Positions 1 to 7,593 of a stretch of 11,286 nucleotides of DNA are shown here, piece by piece. The notes beneath the pieces are model-generated. The model had not been told where the DNA came from. It was given only the letters and a program-made list of their open reading frames with translations, and searched no databases. Made by a program: the position numbers and the translations under genes. The DNA comes from Gammaproteobacteria bacterium RIFCSPHIGHO2_12_FULL_38_11. Its GTDB lineage: Bacteria; Pseudomonadota; Gammaproteobacteria; Coxiellales; Coxiellaceae. The stretch covers positions 1 to 11,286 of the forward strand of contig MGXX01000047.1 in assembly GCA_001801515.1 (NCBI GenBank), read 5' to 3'. The stretch's first letter is position 1, and each line of letters starts with the position of its first letter.

Positions 1-2
1 AT

Positions 3-74
3 AGGGGAAAGTTTACGACAGGTATGGCTGAGAAAGCTAGTGGTTACGTCTTAGCGGGAACGGCTGAAGTTTAG
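3..74 (+). CDS. possible C-terminal end of an unidentified upstream gene (partial)
   Basis: Reading from base 3 gives 23 codons ending in TAG at 72-74, with the tail TTGMAEKASGYVLAGTAEV. The composition (Gly, Ala, Val, Thr, no rare residues) looks like real protein. The other two forward frames stop earlier: one at once, the other at 52-54. The 5' part lies outside the window, so neither family nor function can be assigned. It points the same way as pilA but is separated from it by about 200 bases with a promoter, so it is probably not in the pilus operon. It could also be chance. Confidence 0.35.
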   Translation, partial: RGKFTTGMAEKASGYVLAGTAEV

Positions 75-89
75 ACAAGTTTGCAATAG

Positions 90-111
90 CTGTTATCGAA
101 CTGTTATCGAA
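90..111. repeat. 11-base tandem duplication
   Basis: CTGTTATCGAA occurs twice head to tail (90-100 and 101-111) in the gap between the possible upstream gene end and pilA. It could be a small replication slippage event or two copies of a binding site. It lies about 110 bases upstream of the pilA -35 box, far for a classical activator site. No function is claimed. Confidence 0.6.
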
Positions 112-220
112 CCCCGCTAAACCTGCCAACTTCATTTCAGCTTCATTCATTAATTCTTTTTCATCCACCTCTTTGAAAATATTTATCACACAGCAACGTC
201 AAAAATTAAAAAACACGGTA

Positions 221-249
221 TTGCACACAATTTTAAATTCACATAATGT
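221..249 (+). promoter_or_regulatory. candidate sigma-70-type promoter of pilA
   Basis: TTGCAC (221-226) and TAATGT (244-249) are separated by exactly 17 bases, a good fit to a -35/-10 pair. Transcription would begin near 256, giving a short leader that carries a strong ribosome-binding site, AAGGGGGA (266-273), just ahead of the ATG at 277. No convincing -24/-12 (sigma-54) element was seen, although pilA genes of Pseudomonas use one. Since pilA overlaps pilB, this promoter may drive the whole pilABCD-coaE run. Confidence 0.5.
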
Positions 250-276
250 AGCACATCTAAAATAAAAGGGGGAATC

Positions 277-705
277 ATGAAAAAACAGCCGAAAAACAAC
301 GGTTTTACATTAATAGAATTAATGATTGTTGTTGCAATCATAGGGATATTAGTCGCAATCGCTATTCCATCCTATCAAAACTATACACGTCGAGCACATT
401 ATGCAGAAGTAGTGCAAGCAACAGAACCCTTTAAATTAGGCGTGCAAGAATGTTTTCAAATGACAGGGTCACTTGACAATTGTCTTGCCGGCCAAAATGA
501 AGTTCCTGACGCAATCGCACCAGGAAAAGGACCTGATTTAATTGACAGCATTGATGTTGCTGCAGAAGGGGTTATTACCGTAACACCAAAAGCACGCTAT
601 GGCATTACACCAACAGACATTTATATTCTTACACCCACAGAAGCCAACGATACATTAACGTGGAAATCAAGCGGACAAGGTGTAACAAATAACTATGCAA
701 ATTAA
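277..705 (+). CDS. pilA: type IV pilin, PilA-like major subunit
   Basis: This is the structural subunit of a type IVa pilus; it sits in the inner membrane before assembly. The 142-residue product opens with a short basic leader ending in Gly9, followed by FTLIELMIVVAIIGILVAIA. That is the classic class III signal, with mature Phe+1 and Glu+5, and it should be cut and N-methylated by PilD, encoded three genes downstream. Residues 10-35 form the hydrophobic assembly helix. The globular part has only two cysteines, Cys59 and Cys69, in the alpha-beta loop region, so a disulfide there is likely, not at the C-terminus as in Pseudomonas PilA. The start has a strong Shine-Dalgarno sequence (AAGGGGGA). 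The last 11 bases overlap pilB, so the two are probably co-transcribed. The class is certain; calling it the major pilin rests on its size and on pilBCD next to it. Confidence 0.93.
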   Translation: MKKQPKNNGFTLIELMIVVAIIGILVAIAIPSYQNYTRRAHYAEVVQATEPFKLGVQECFQMTGSLDNCLAGQNEVPDAIAPGKGPDLIDSIDVAAEGVITVTPKARYGITPTDIYILTPTEANDTLTWKSSGQGVTNNYAN

Positions 706-2266
706 ATTACCGACTAATATTGAAGAAAATGCACTGACACGCGTTCTTCTTCAAAAAAAATTACTGACTAAGGAATTACTTTCTAAAATACAAGTTAACG
801 CCGATAACTTTAAGCAAACATTATTCCAACATTTATTACAATATCATTTCATTTCACCAGAAAAGCTGCAAAGCGCATGCGTAGATTTTTTTAAAATAGA
901 AAAAACAACGCTAGAAAAAAAGATTAATTTTAATTTTAAGGAAATTCAATTTGATATTATCAAAAATAATTTTTTATTGCCGTTGAAAATAGAAAATAAA
1001 AAATTAATACTTGCTATTAGCAACCCATGCGATATACATCTTGCTAAAAAATTATCATTTCAAATAGGATTAACCATTGAACTAAGATTGATACGATATG
1101 ATATTTTATATCGCTTACATAACGCTTTAATAAGTGAACAACAATATAATGAATGTCAAAATAAAAACGATGATCTTGCTCAAAAAATAACACATCAATT
1201 ATTGTCAGATGCAATTCATCGCGATGCTTCTGATATTCATATTGAACCATATCAATATCACGTCAGAATACGTTTTCGAATTGATGGATTATTGCATGAA
1301 ATAATTAAATTTCCAACACAATTATCTGACGCAATAACAAGTTGTATTAAAGTATTATCGCACCTTGATATTGCTATTAAACGCATGCCGCAAGATGGTC
1401 GATTGGCATTTCGCTCTTATTTGGGTTTTTTTAAGGATTGTCGTGTTAGTACTTGTCCCACCGCGTACGGTGAAAAAATTGTTATTCGATTGCTTGATGC
1501 CAATACAAAAATACGACCCATTAATAAATTGGGCCTGCATGAAAAAAATATGAAGATTATTTTAAATTACATAAAAAAACCACAGGGATTAATTTTGGTC
1601 ACGGGTCCTACCGGTAGCGGAAAAACAATCACTCTTTATACTTTATTAAATTTATTGAACAAAACGCAGCGCAATATTTCAACTATTGAAGATCCCATTG
1701 AAATGAAAATTGACGGTATTAATCAAACCCCTGTTAATATAAAAACAGGATTAACATTTTCTCAAAGCCTCCGTGCATTATTACGACAAGACCCTGATGT
1801 GATTATGATTGGTGAAATTCGTGATCAAGAAACAGCAGAAATGGCAATACGTGCAGCACAAACGGGTCATTTGGTATTATCAACATTACACACCAACAGT
1901 GCATCCGAAGCAGTTATGCGTTTGTGTCACATGGGTATTGCGCCATTTCATTTAGCCTCTGCATTAAGCTTGGTAATAGCACAACGTTTGATACGAAAAT
2001 TATGTTCAGTTTGCAAAAAAAATAAGGCATTGGGTTGCACACATTGTTTTAATGGTTATTCAGGGCGCGTTGGTATTTTCGAACTGATGCCAATAACGTC
2101 TGCCATTTCTCAATTGATGCTGAACCACGCATCACACACAGAAATTGCCAAGCAAAACAGCCGTGATGGGAATTTAAATTTATGGGAATCAGCTGCTGAA
2201 GCTGTAAAAAATGGCTTGACTTCGTTAAATGAAATTTATCGCGTTATTCAAGAGGTGCAAACATGA
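695..2266 (+). CDS. pilB: type IV pilus extension ATPase PilB
   Basis: PilB is a cytoplasmic hexameric secretion ATPase (GspE/PilB family) that drives pilin insertion and pilus growth. Residues 1-145 form the divergent N-terminal domain; the ATPase core follows. Visible motifs are the DASDIHIEP stretch near 177-185, Walker A GPTGSGKT at 304-311, the Asp box STIEDPIE at 329-336, Walker B VIMIGEIRD at 369-377 and the His box around TGHLVLSTLHTN (390-401). A zinc tetracysteine follows (Cys437, Cys440, Cys448, Cys451), with only seven residues between the two CxxC pairs, much shorter than in typical PilB. That partly explains the total of 523 residues against about 565 usually. The ATG lies inside the 3' end of pilA and the nearest AAGG is about 14 bases upstream, so translational coupling is likely. 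It shares a 4-base ATGA overlap with pilC. PilT-like retraction ATPase is less likely because of the N-domain, zinc site and neighbours. Confidence 0.95.
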   Translation: MQIKLPTNIEENALTRVLLQKKLLTKELLSKIQVNADNFKQTLFQHLLQYHFISPEKLQSACVDFFKIEKTTLEKKINFNFKEIQFDIIKNNFLLPLKIENKKLILAISNPCDIHLAKKLSFQIGLTIELRLIRYDILYRLHNALISEQQYNECQNKNDDLAQKITHQLLSDAIHRDASDIHIEPYQYHVRIRFRIDGLLHEIIKFPTQLSDAITSCIKVLSHLDIAIKRMPQDGRLAFRSYLGFFKDCRVSTCPTAYGEKIVIRLLDANTKIRPINKLGLHEKNMKIILNYIKKPQGLILVTGPTGSGKTITLYTLLNLLNKTQRNISTIEDPIEMKIDGINQTPVNIKTGLTFSQSLRALLRQDPDVIMIGEIRDQETAEMAIRAAQTGHLVLSTLHTNSASEAVMRLCHMGIAPFHLASALSLVIAQRLIRKLCSVCKKNKALGCTHCFNGYSGRVGIFELMPITSAISQLMLNHASHTEIAKQNSRDGNLNLWESAAEAVKNGLTSLNEIYRVIQEVQT

Positions 2267-3459
2267 GCAAAAGAATAATGTGCTACACATGGACTGGAAT
2301 AAATATAATCGGAAAAAAAATATCAGGAACAATTAATGCTGCTAATAAAACAATCGCAAAAGAAAAATTAGAAAAAACTAATTTAACTGTTTTATCACTT
2401 AAAATAAATAATTTTACATTGTCCTTTACAAAGAAAAGATTTACACCTAAAAATCGATTTGATTTTACACAACAATTACATTTATTATTACAAGCAAGTA
2501 TACCTTTGGCTGATGCACTAGAACTGATTGCAAATACTGCCGACAACATGCAAATCAAAACAATGTCTACCTCATTAAAGGAAAAAATTATATCAGGCAT
2601 CAGTTTTTCTGAAGCATTGAACACTTACTCAAGTATTTTCGAGAAGGCATTTTGCCAAATGATTTCAGCAGGCGAACAAAGCGGAAAATTAGAAATTGTT
2701 TTAGCACAATTACTGGAAAATCAAGAGCACGTCTTCAAAATTAAAAATAATATCGCTAAGGCATTATTTTACCCGTCATGCATCCTACTAATAGCTTTTA
2801 TTATTTCAATTGGACTATTAATTTTTGTTATTCCACAATTTAGTCTCATTTACAACAATTTTGGAGCAAAACTGCCCATAATGACCCGTTGTTTAATATC
2901 AACAAGTCATTACTTGTGCCAGCAAGGCATTTATTATTTAATAATAATTTTTTTAATTGCTGTCATTTTAAAAAGGACAATTACAGAAAAAAACAGAATG
3001 CAACAATTTGTTTTTAAACTTCCATTTTACCAATCATTATTAGTAACTCACGAAATTGCGCAATGGAGTCAACTGATTGCAATGACATTATCTGCCGGAA
3101 TTTCATTAATTGACGCGCTACATATTGCCAATCAAGCAATCACGCAATCGAGGCTGCAAGCTCAAATGCAGCAAGTTCGAGAAACAGTCATCATTGGGAA
3201 ATCGCTCTATGCTGCACTCGATCTTTGTCATTTTTTTCCAATGCGCGCAAAAACAATGATTAATATTGGCGAAAATTCGGATGCACTACCCTATATGATG
3301 GAAAAAATTTCTTCTTTTTATCAACAACAACTAAACGAAACGCTAGAGCGCTTGAGCAAATTATTAGAGCCTGTCATTATGTTGATTGTCTCTGGTTTTG
3401 TTTCCGGCTTAATTGTTGCGATGTATTTACCGATATTTAGGATGGGGTCGGTTATATGA
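2263..3459 (+). CDS. pilC: type IV pilus inner-membrane platform protein PilC
   Basis: PilC is the inner-membrane platform that passes the force of PilB to the growing pilus. The 398-residue protein (family about 400) has two T2SSF (GspF) repeats, roughly residues 67-190 and 267-390. Each begins with a matching segment: FTQQLHLLLQASIPLADALE and the parallel QWSQLIAMTLSAGISLIDAL. Hydrophobic segments lie at about 171-193, 222-238 and 371-391, the usual three-helix arrangement. The start ATG overlaps the pilB stop (ATGA) and is preceded by the strong ribosome-binding site AAGAGGT about seven bases upstream. The same 4-base overlap joins it to pilD. The context rules out the related type II secretion protein GspF for practical purposes. 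Confidence 0.95.
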   Translation: MSKRIMCYTWTGINIIGKKISGTINAANKTIAKEKLEKTNLTVLSLKINNFTLSFTKKRFTPKNRFDFTQQLHLLLQASIPLADALELIANTADNMQIKTMSTSLKEKIISGISFSEALNTYSSIFEKAFCQMISAGEQSGKLEIVLAQLLENQEHVFKIKNNIAKALFYPSCILLIAFIISIGLLIFVIPQFSLIYNNFGAKLPIMTRCLISTSHYLCQQGIYYLIIIFLIAVILKRTITEKNRMQQFVFKLPFYQSLLVTHEIAQWSQLIAMTLSAGISLIDALHIANQAITQSRLQAQMQQVRETVIIGKSLYAALDLCHFFPMRAKTMINIGENSDALPYMMEKISSFYQQQLNETLERLSKLLEPVIMLIVSGFVSGLIVAMYLPIFRMGSVI

Positions 3460-4322
3460 ACACGTTATTATTTACCACCAATCACTTTTATACAGCGATT
3501 ATTTTTGTTTTTATTTTTGGTGCTATTATCGGCAGTTTTCTTAATGTAGTGATTTATCGTTACCCTATTATGCTGCAACACGAATGGAAAAATAATTGTC
3601 TTGAGCAACTGAATCTCCCTGTTGTGGCAAACACCAAAAAATTTAATTTATCGTTACCACGATCGCATTGTCCTAACTGTGAAAGCCAATTACCCTTTTG
3701 GCTCAACATACCGCTATTAAGTTATATTTTTTTACTGGGGAAATGTCAATTTTGCAAAGCTGCCATCTCATCACAGTACTTTTTTGTTGAATTAATATCA
3801 GCCATTTTATCTGTTATTATTTTTTTGCATTTTAGTATTTCTTTGCAATTTTGGGAACTATTGATTTTTACCTACGGATTAATTGCATTGAGTTTTATTG
3901 ATTTTAATTATCAATTTTTACCAGACACAATTATATTTTTATTACTCTGGCTTGGTTTAATTGTATCAACACAACACTATTTTACTAACCCAAGCAGTGC
4001 TATTTTTGGTGCTATTATTGGTTATGTTATTTTATGGAGCGTTGCAAAATTATTTTTCATTATCAGAAAAAAAGAAGGCATGGGGATGGGAGATTGTAAA
4101 ATGTTGGCAATGTGTGGCGCATGGGTTGGTACTACAGCATTATTTAATGTACTTTTGTTATCGACAATATCTGCGTTATTTGTCAGCATAATATTGCTGT
4201 CATTTAAAAGAATACAGAAAAATAACCCCATTTCTTTTGGCCCGTTTATTGCGATTGCAGGCTGGTACACTGTAGTTTATGGCATTCAACTCAACTTATG
4301 GATTTCATCATGGTTAAGATAA
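3456..4322 (+). CDS. pilD: prepilin leader peptidase / N-methyltransferase PilD
   Basis: PilD is an integral-membrane aspartic protease that cuts the leader of PilA and other prepilins and N-methylates the new Phe. The 288-residue product starts with the family segment GAIIGSFLNVVIYRYP (22-37). It has the cytoplasmic zinc-type site Cys72-x2-Cys75 ... Cys97-x2-Cys100. The two catalytic aspartates are Asp149 in SFIDFNYQFLPD and Asp213 in GMGMGDCK. These residue numbers match the cysteines and aspartates described for Pseudomonas PilD/XcpA, so the protein should be fully active. About eight membrane segments are visible. It overlaps pilC by 4 bases and is overlapped at its 3' end by coaE. As no type II secretion genes are seen here, its local substrate is the pilin; it may serve other pseudopilins elsewhere in the genome. 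Confidence 0.95.
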   Translation: MNTLLFTTNHFYTAIIFVFIFGAIIGSFLNVVIYRYPIMLQHEWKNNCLEQLNLPVVANTKKFNLSLPRSHCPNCESQLPFWLNIPLLSYIFLLGKCQFCKAAISSQYFFVELISAILSVIIFLHFSISLQFWELLIFTYGLIALSFIDFNYQFLPDTIIFLLLWLGLIVSTQHYFTNPSSAIFGAIIGYVILWSVAKLFFIIRKKEGMGMGDCKMLAMCGAWVGTTALFNVLLLSTISALFVSIILLSFKRIQKNNPISFGPFIAIAGWYTVVYGIQLNLWISSWLR

Positions 4323-4921
4323 AAAAGGTGTTCTGCGTTGGATTAACAGGTGGAATCGCTTCTGGAAAAACCACAGCTGCAAGGATGTTTAAAGAATTAG
4401 GCATTCCTATTATTGATGCGGATGAAATATCCCATCAGCTGACTAAACAAAATGAAATAGGGTATAAAAAAATAGTTGAGCATTTTGGAGAAAGTATTTT
4501 ACATGAAGACAACACAATTAATCGTAAAAAATTACGTCGCATTATTTTTCAAAATAAAATGCAAAAAAAATGGCTTGAAAATTTACTTCACCCTTTAATT
4601 CGCGCGGAAATGACGGATGCCATCTCAAAAGTTAAATCACCCTATTGCATTTGTGTTATTCCGCTATTAACCGAGTCCAAGGGGATTGAATTTATTGATC
4701 GCGTATTGCTCGTTGACACACCGCTTAAAATACAAATTGAACGCGCCAAAAATAGAGATAAAACAAACATAAAAGCCATTCAAAAAATAATTGATGCACA
4801 GGCATCACATCAAGCCCGACTTAAAATTGCCGATGATATTTTATCTAATGACAGCGATTTAGATACCCTTAGAAGGCATGTCGCGCAATTCAATAGCGAA
4901 TATTTATCTATTTCAAAATAG
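4298..4921 (+). CDS. coaE: dephospho-CoA kinase CoaE
   Basis: CoaE catalyses the last step of coenzyme A synthesis, ATP-dependent phosphorylation of the 3'-OH of dephospho-CoA, in the cytoplasm. The P-loop GLTGGIASGKT is at 15-25, followed by IIDADEISHQL, the family segment for substrate binding. HPLIRAEM, the VIPLLTES region and the C-terminal ARLKIADDIL with a following Asn complete the fold. Length is 207 residues, normal for the family. Two starts are possible: 4298 (MDFIMVKIKK, overlapping pilD by 25 bases) or ATG at 4310 (MVKIKK, 203 residues, overlap 13). Neither has a clear Shine-Dalgarno sequence; the shorter form agrees better with typical CoaE N-termini. Linkage of coaE to pilD is common in gammaproteobacteria and has no known functional reason. 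It ends the overlapping run of genes. Confidence 0.94.
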   Translation: MDFIMVKIKKVFCVGLTGGIASGKTTAARMFKELGIPIIDADEISHQLTKQNEIGYKKIVEHFGESILHEDNTINRKKLRRIIFQNKMQKKWLENLLHPLIRAEMTDAISKVKSPYCICVIPLLTESKGIEFIDRVLLVDTPLKIQIERAKNRDKTNIKAIQKIIDAQASHQARLKIADDILSNDSDLDTLRRHVAQFNSEYLSISK

Positions 4922-4951
4922 TCGCCTATATCTTTTCAAAAAAAACGCTAT

Positions 4952-4968
4952 CACCATGAAAAATGGTG
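4952..4968. other. small hairpin between coaE and zapD
   Basis: CACCAT (4952-4957) and ATGGTG (4963-4968) are perfect inverted repeats around a GAAAA loop, 30 bases after the coaE stop. No run of T follows, so it is not a standard intrinsic terminator. It could stabilise the 3' end of the pilus transcript or be a weak terminator. Confidence 0.4.
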
Positions 4969-5019
4969 CAGATACGTAACTACAGTTGAAATAACCACCT
5001 TTTCGCATGGGCTTTGTCA

Positions 5020-5028
5020 TGTTAAAAT
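5020..5028 (+). promoter_or_regulatory. candidate extended -10 promoter of zapD
   Basis: TGT-TAAAAT (5020-5028) matches an extended -10 element (TGn plus a 5/6 hexamer), 35 bases before the zapD ATG. The -35 region at the right distance (about 5000-5005) is poor, as expected for an extended -10 promoter. An alternative pair in the same stretch is TTGTCA (5014-5019) with TAAATA 17 bases later. A promoter here is plausible because the 142-base gap is the largest between + strand genes after pilA. Confidence 0.4.
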
Positions 5029-5063
5029 GGGATTTCTAAATATTTATGTATTGAGATGCACCA

Positions 5064-5858
5064 ATGGAAGCGACCAAAACTACCCAAAAAAATTTAATCA
5101 TCTATGAAATGCCGCTTAATGACGCGGTTCGTATTTGCTTGCGTCTTGAAAATTTATTTCAAGAGTTTGAAAAAACAGCCCCTTGCATTTCTCCCATTGC
5201 CACTAAAAATGCCATGACCGCACTGCTAAAAATACTGGAAGTCACAGATCGTCCTGACATTAAATCCAAATTAGGTCAAACCTTAACACAATATGCCCAA
5301 ACATGGGGGCAATTAGCAAGCTCAAAACAAGTCGACGGTAACCGTCTACAAGAAACGCTCAAAAAACTGGAAACATTAAACCACTACCTTCATACGCATC
5401 AAGCGCGTATCGGCGAACCCTTACGTCAGAACGATTTTCTTCATCAAATCCGTTCAAATTTAGCTAACCCAGGTGGTGCATGCGATTACCGACTTCCTGC
5501 CTATTCACTTTGGCAAAATAAAGCGCCTGCCGAAAAATCAAATGATTTATTGTGCTGGATGGAAAATTTTAAGCCCTTACACGACATAACAGATGCTATT
5601 TTACAATTAACGCGCGACAGCACACCTATGCAATCTGTTACAGCTGAAAATGGTTTTTATCTCCAACAACTTAATCCTACAGCGCCTTGCCATCTGGTGC
5701 GCGTGTCATTACCGATACCAACTAACTTATACCCTGAGTTTAGCGTCGGAAAACATCGCTTAGCAATTCATTTTCTATCCCCCAGCTATTTTGGTAGTGG
5801 GAAATCAGCACAAATGCAAGATTCAATCTCATTTCAACTGGCCTGTTGTAAAATTTAA
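5064..5858 (+). CDS. zapD: cell division protein ZapD (FtsZ-bundling factor)
   Basis: ZapD (formerly YacF) binds the C-terminal tail of FtsZ and bundles its filaments at the division ring. The product has 264 residues, slightly more than E. coli ZapD (about 247). Family features are IIYEMPLNDAVRICLRLENL near the N-terminus, the predicted helical section with DRPDIKSKLGQTL at 62-74, and QNDFLHQIRSN followed by NPGGACDYRLPAYSLW (122-150). This last is the most conserved part, NDFL..IR...PGG.CDFDLPAY. The typical C-terminus SISFQLACC is also present. A GAG lies about 10 bases ahead of the ATG as a weak ribosome-binding site. In many gammaproteobacteria yacG (a DNA gyrase inhibitor/zinc protein) follows zapD; here the next gene is a permease after nine bases, and no yacG is seen. 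Confidence 0.92.
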   Translation: MEATKTTQKNLIIYEMPLNDAVRICLRLENLFQEFEKTAPCISPIATKNAMTALLKILEVTDRPDIKSKLGQTLTQYAQTWGQLASSKQVDGNRLQETLKKLETLNHYLHTHQARIGEPLRQNDFLHQIRSNLANPGGACDYRLPAYSLWQNKAPAEKSNDLLCWMENFKPLHDITDAILQLTRDSTPMQSVTAENGFYLQQLNPTAPCHLVRVSLPIPTNLYPEFSVGKHRLAIHFLSPSYFGSGKSAQMQDSISFQLACCKI

Positions 5859-5867
5859 TCACGATGA

Positions 5868-7181
5868 ATGAGAAACTTCATGCAATTTATTAACCGTGTT
5901 TTCAAACTCGATAAACACAATGTAACGATAAAATCTGAAATCATCGCAGGGTTTTCAACATTTTTAACCATGGTCTACATTATACTCGTTAATCCAGCGA
6001 TTTTATCGAAGGCGCATATGCATCCGGGTGCGACCTTTGTAGCAACGTGCTTAGTCACAGCATTAGGCTGTTTTTTAACAGGTATTTTATCAAATTATCC
6101 CATCGCCGTTGCACCTGCCATGGCCTTAAATGCCTATTTTTCCTATGTTGTGGTGCAAGGGCTTGGCTACACTTGGCAAACCGCATTGGGCGCTGTATTT
6201 ATTTCCGGTGTTTTATTTTTTCTAATCACGATCACGCCAATGCGGCGTTGGTTAATTGACGCGATTCCTGAAACCATGAATATGGCAATTGCAGCAGGGC
6301 TTGGATTATTTATTGCAATGCTCGGCTTACACAGTGGTGGATTAATTCAAACCAACCCTCACACATTATTATCCCTCGGTAATATTCATTCGCTAACAAC
6401 TATATTATTTTTTATTGGATTTTGTTTAATTGTTGCATTGGATTATTTACATGTACCCGGCGCCATTATTATTGGCATTATTAGCATCAGCGTGATTGGC
6501 ATGCTAACAGGGCACGCGCAATTTGATGGCGTCATGTCAATGCCACCTTCACTTTCACCCAATTTTTTACACTTAAATTTTAACGGATTATATTCCCACG
6601 CTGGATTTTCCGTTGTTTTTGCTTTTTTCTTAGTGTCCTTATTTGACAGCACTGGCACTTTTGTTGGCATATTATATCAAGCCGGATTATTTCGTTCTTC
6701 AAAACAAGATGCAAAACCGCTTGCACGTGGATTATTAGCAACGAGTGTGGCCAGCGTTGCCGGGGGATTACTGGGTACATCAAGTTGCAGCCCCTATTGC
6801 GAAAGTGCTGCAGGCGTCAGGGCGGGTGGTCGAACAGGATTAACGTCCATTGTTGTTTCATTATTATTTTTAATCTGCTTATTTTTCTCACCGCTTGCAA
6901 AAACCATTCCTAGCTACGCAACTGCCAGCGCATTATTATTTGTGGGTTGCTTGATGATTAAAAGCTTCACGCATTTTAATTGGGAAGATATGACAGAAAC
7001 AATTCCCAGTGTGATTACTGCTGTTATGATTCCACTCACATTTTCTATTGCATCAGGCATTGGATTGGGTTTTATAAGTTACGCATTAATTAAATTTTTA
7101 ACCGGAAAAATAAAAGAAGTACACCCGATATTAATGATATGGGCACTGATTTTTATGGTGTATTTTATGGATGTAAAATAA
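5868..7181 (+). CDS. NCS2-family purine nucleobase permease (AzgA type)
   Basis: An inner-membrane proton symporter for a nucleobase, closest in sequence pattern to the AzgA-like group that holds E. coli AdeP/AdeQ (adenine) and GhxP/GhxQ (guanine/hypoxanthine). The N-terminal FKLDKHNVTIKSEIIAGFST and TFLTMVYIILVNPAIL (31-46) are typical. So are the VAPAMALNAYF segment (81-91), LFDSTGTFVG (258-267), GTSS at 303-306 with Glu312, and AGGRTGLT (319-326). The two half-helix substrate regions are therefore intact, and about 14 membrane segments are visible in 437 residues. The exact substrate cannot be read from sequence; adenine, guanine or hypoxanthine are the likely choices. ATG at 5868 gives 437 residues. 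ATG at 5880 (MQFINRVFKL, 433 residues) has GAGAAA just upstream and may be the true start. It is packed against zapD and the HIT gene, so it probably shares their transcript. Confidence 0.9.
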   Translation: MRNFMQFINRVFKLDKHNVTIKSEIIAGFSTFLTMVYIILVNPAILSKAHMHPGATFVATCLVTALGCFLTGILSNYPIAVAPAMALNAYFSYVVVQGLGYTWQTALGAVFISGVLFFLITITPMRRWLIDAIPETMNMAIAAGLGLFIAMLGLHSGGLIQTNPHTLLSLGNIHSLTTILFFIGFCLIVALDYLHVPGAIIIGIISISVIGMLTGHAQFDGVMSMPPSLSPNFLHLNFNGLYSHAGFSVVFAFFLVSLFDSTGTFVGILYQAGLFRSSKQDAKPLARGLLATSVASVAGGLLGTSSCSPYCESAAGVRAGGRTGLTSIVVSLLFLICLFFSPLAKTIPSYATASALLFVGCLMIKSFTHFNWEDMTETIPSVITAVMIPLTFSIASGIGLGFISYALIKFLTGKIKEVHPILMIWALIFMVYFMDVK

Positions 7182-7182
7182 C

Positions 7183-7593
7183 ATGGTTTTTACTTTGGAT
7201 AATTCACTAGAAAACACTACATTTAAGATATTAGACTTGGCATTATCCGAGGTGCGCTTAAAAGACAATAAAAATTATCCTTGGGTAATTTTAGTACCAC
7301 GCGTTGAAAATGCTATCACAGAAATTTTTCAATTGAATGAGAATCAACAAAATACATTAACAAAAGAAATAGCGCATATTTCAAAATGCATGCAAGCTTA
7401 TTTCAGGTCAGATAAATTAAACATCGGCGCGCTGGGTAATATTGTTTCGCAATTACATATTCACGTGATTGCGCGTTTTAAAAGTGATTTATTATGGCCG
7501 CACAGTGTATGGCAAGAAAAATTAACGGGAGAGAAATACAAGGATGCTGAACGGGAAAAATTAATTAATTACTTACACATGGCATTCAAATGA
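7183..7593 (+). CDS. HIT-domain protein, probable nucleotide hydrolase
   Basis: This is a small (136 residues) cytoplasmic histidine-triad protein. Members split nucleoside polyphosphates such as Ap4A or nucleotide conjugates through a His nucleophile. The fold is recognisable from YPWVILVPRVENAITEIFQL (32-51) and the signature QLHIHVIARFKSDLLWPHSVW region (90-110). His92 and His94 correspond to the last two positions of the canonical HxHxHxx. The first position is Gln90, which is usual in this bacterial subgroup and does not mean loss of activity. It starts one base after the permease stop and overlaps rlmJ by 4 bases (ATGA). The substrate is unknown. Sitting between a purine permease and an rRNA methyltransferase, it may take part in nucleotide turnover, but that is inference. 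Confidence 0.85.
   Translation: MVFTLDNSLENTTFKILDLALSEVRLKDNKNYPWVILVPRVENAITEIFQLNENQQNTLTKEIAHISKCMQAYFRSDKLNIGALGNIVSQLHIHVIARFKSDLLWPHSVWQEKLTGEKYKDAEREKLINYLHMAFK

Noticed and set aside
181..276. Sigma-54 promoter for pilA as in Pseudomonas
   Set aside because: No GG-N10-GC pair with the right flanks was found, while a sigma-70-like pair with 17-base spacing is present.
4022..4270. Open frame on the - strand inside pilD
   Set aside because: It lies wholly within a clearly coding gene and its product has no recognisable family pattern; it is a shadow of pilD.
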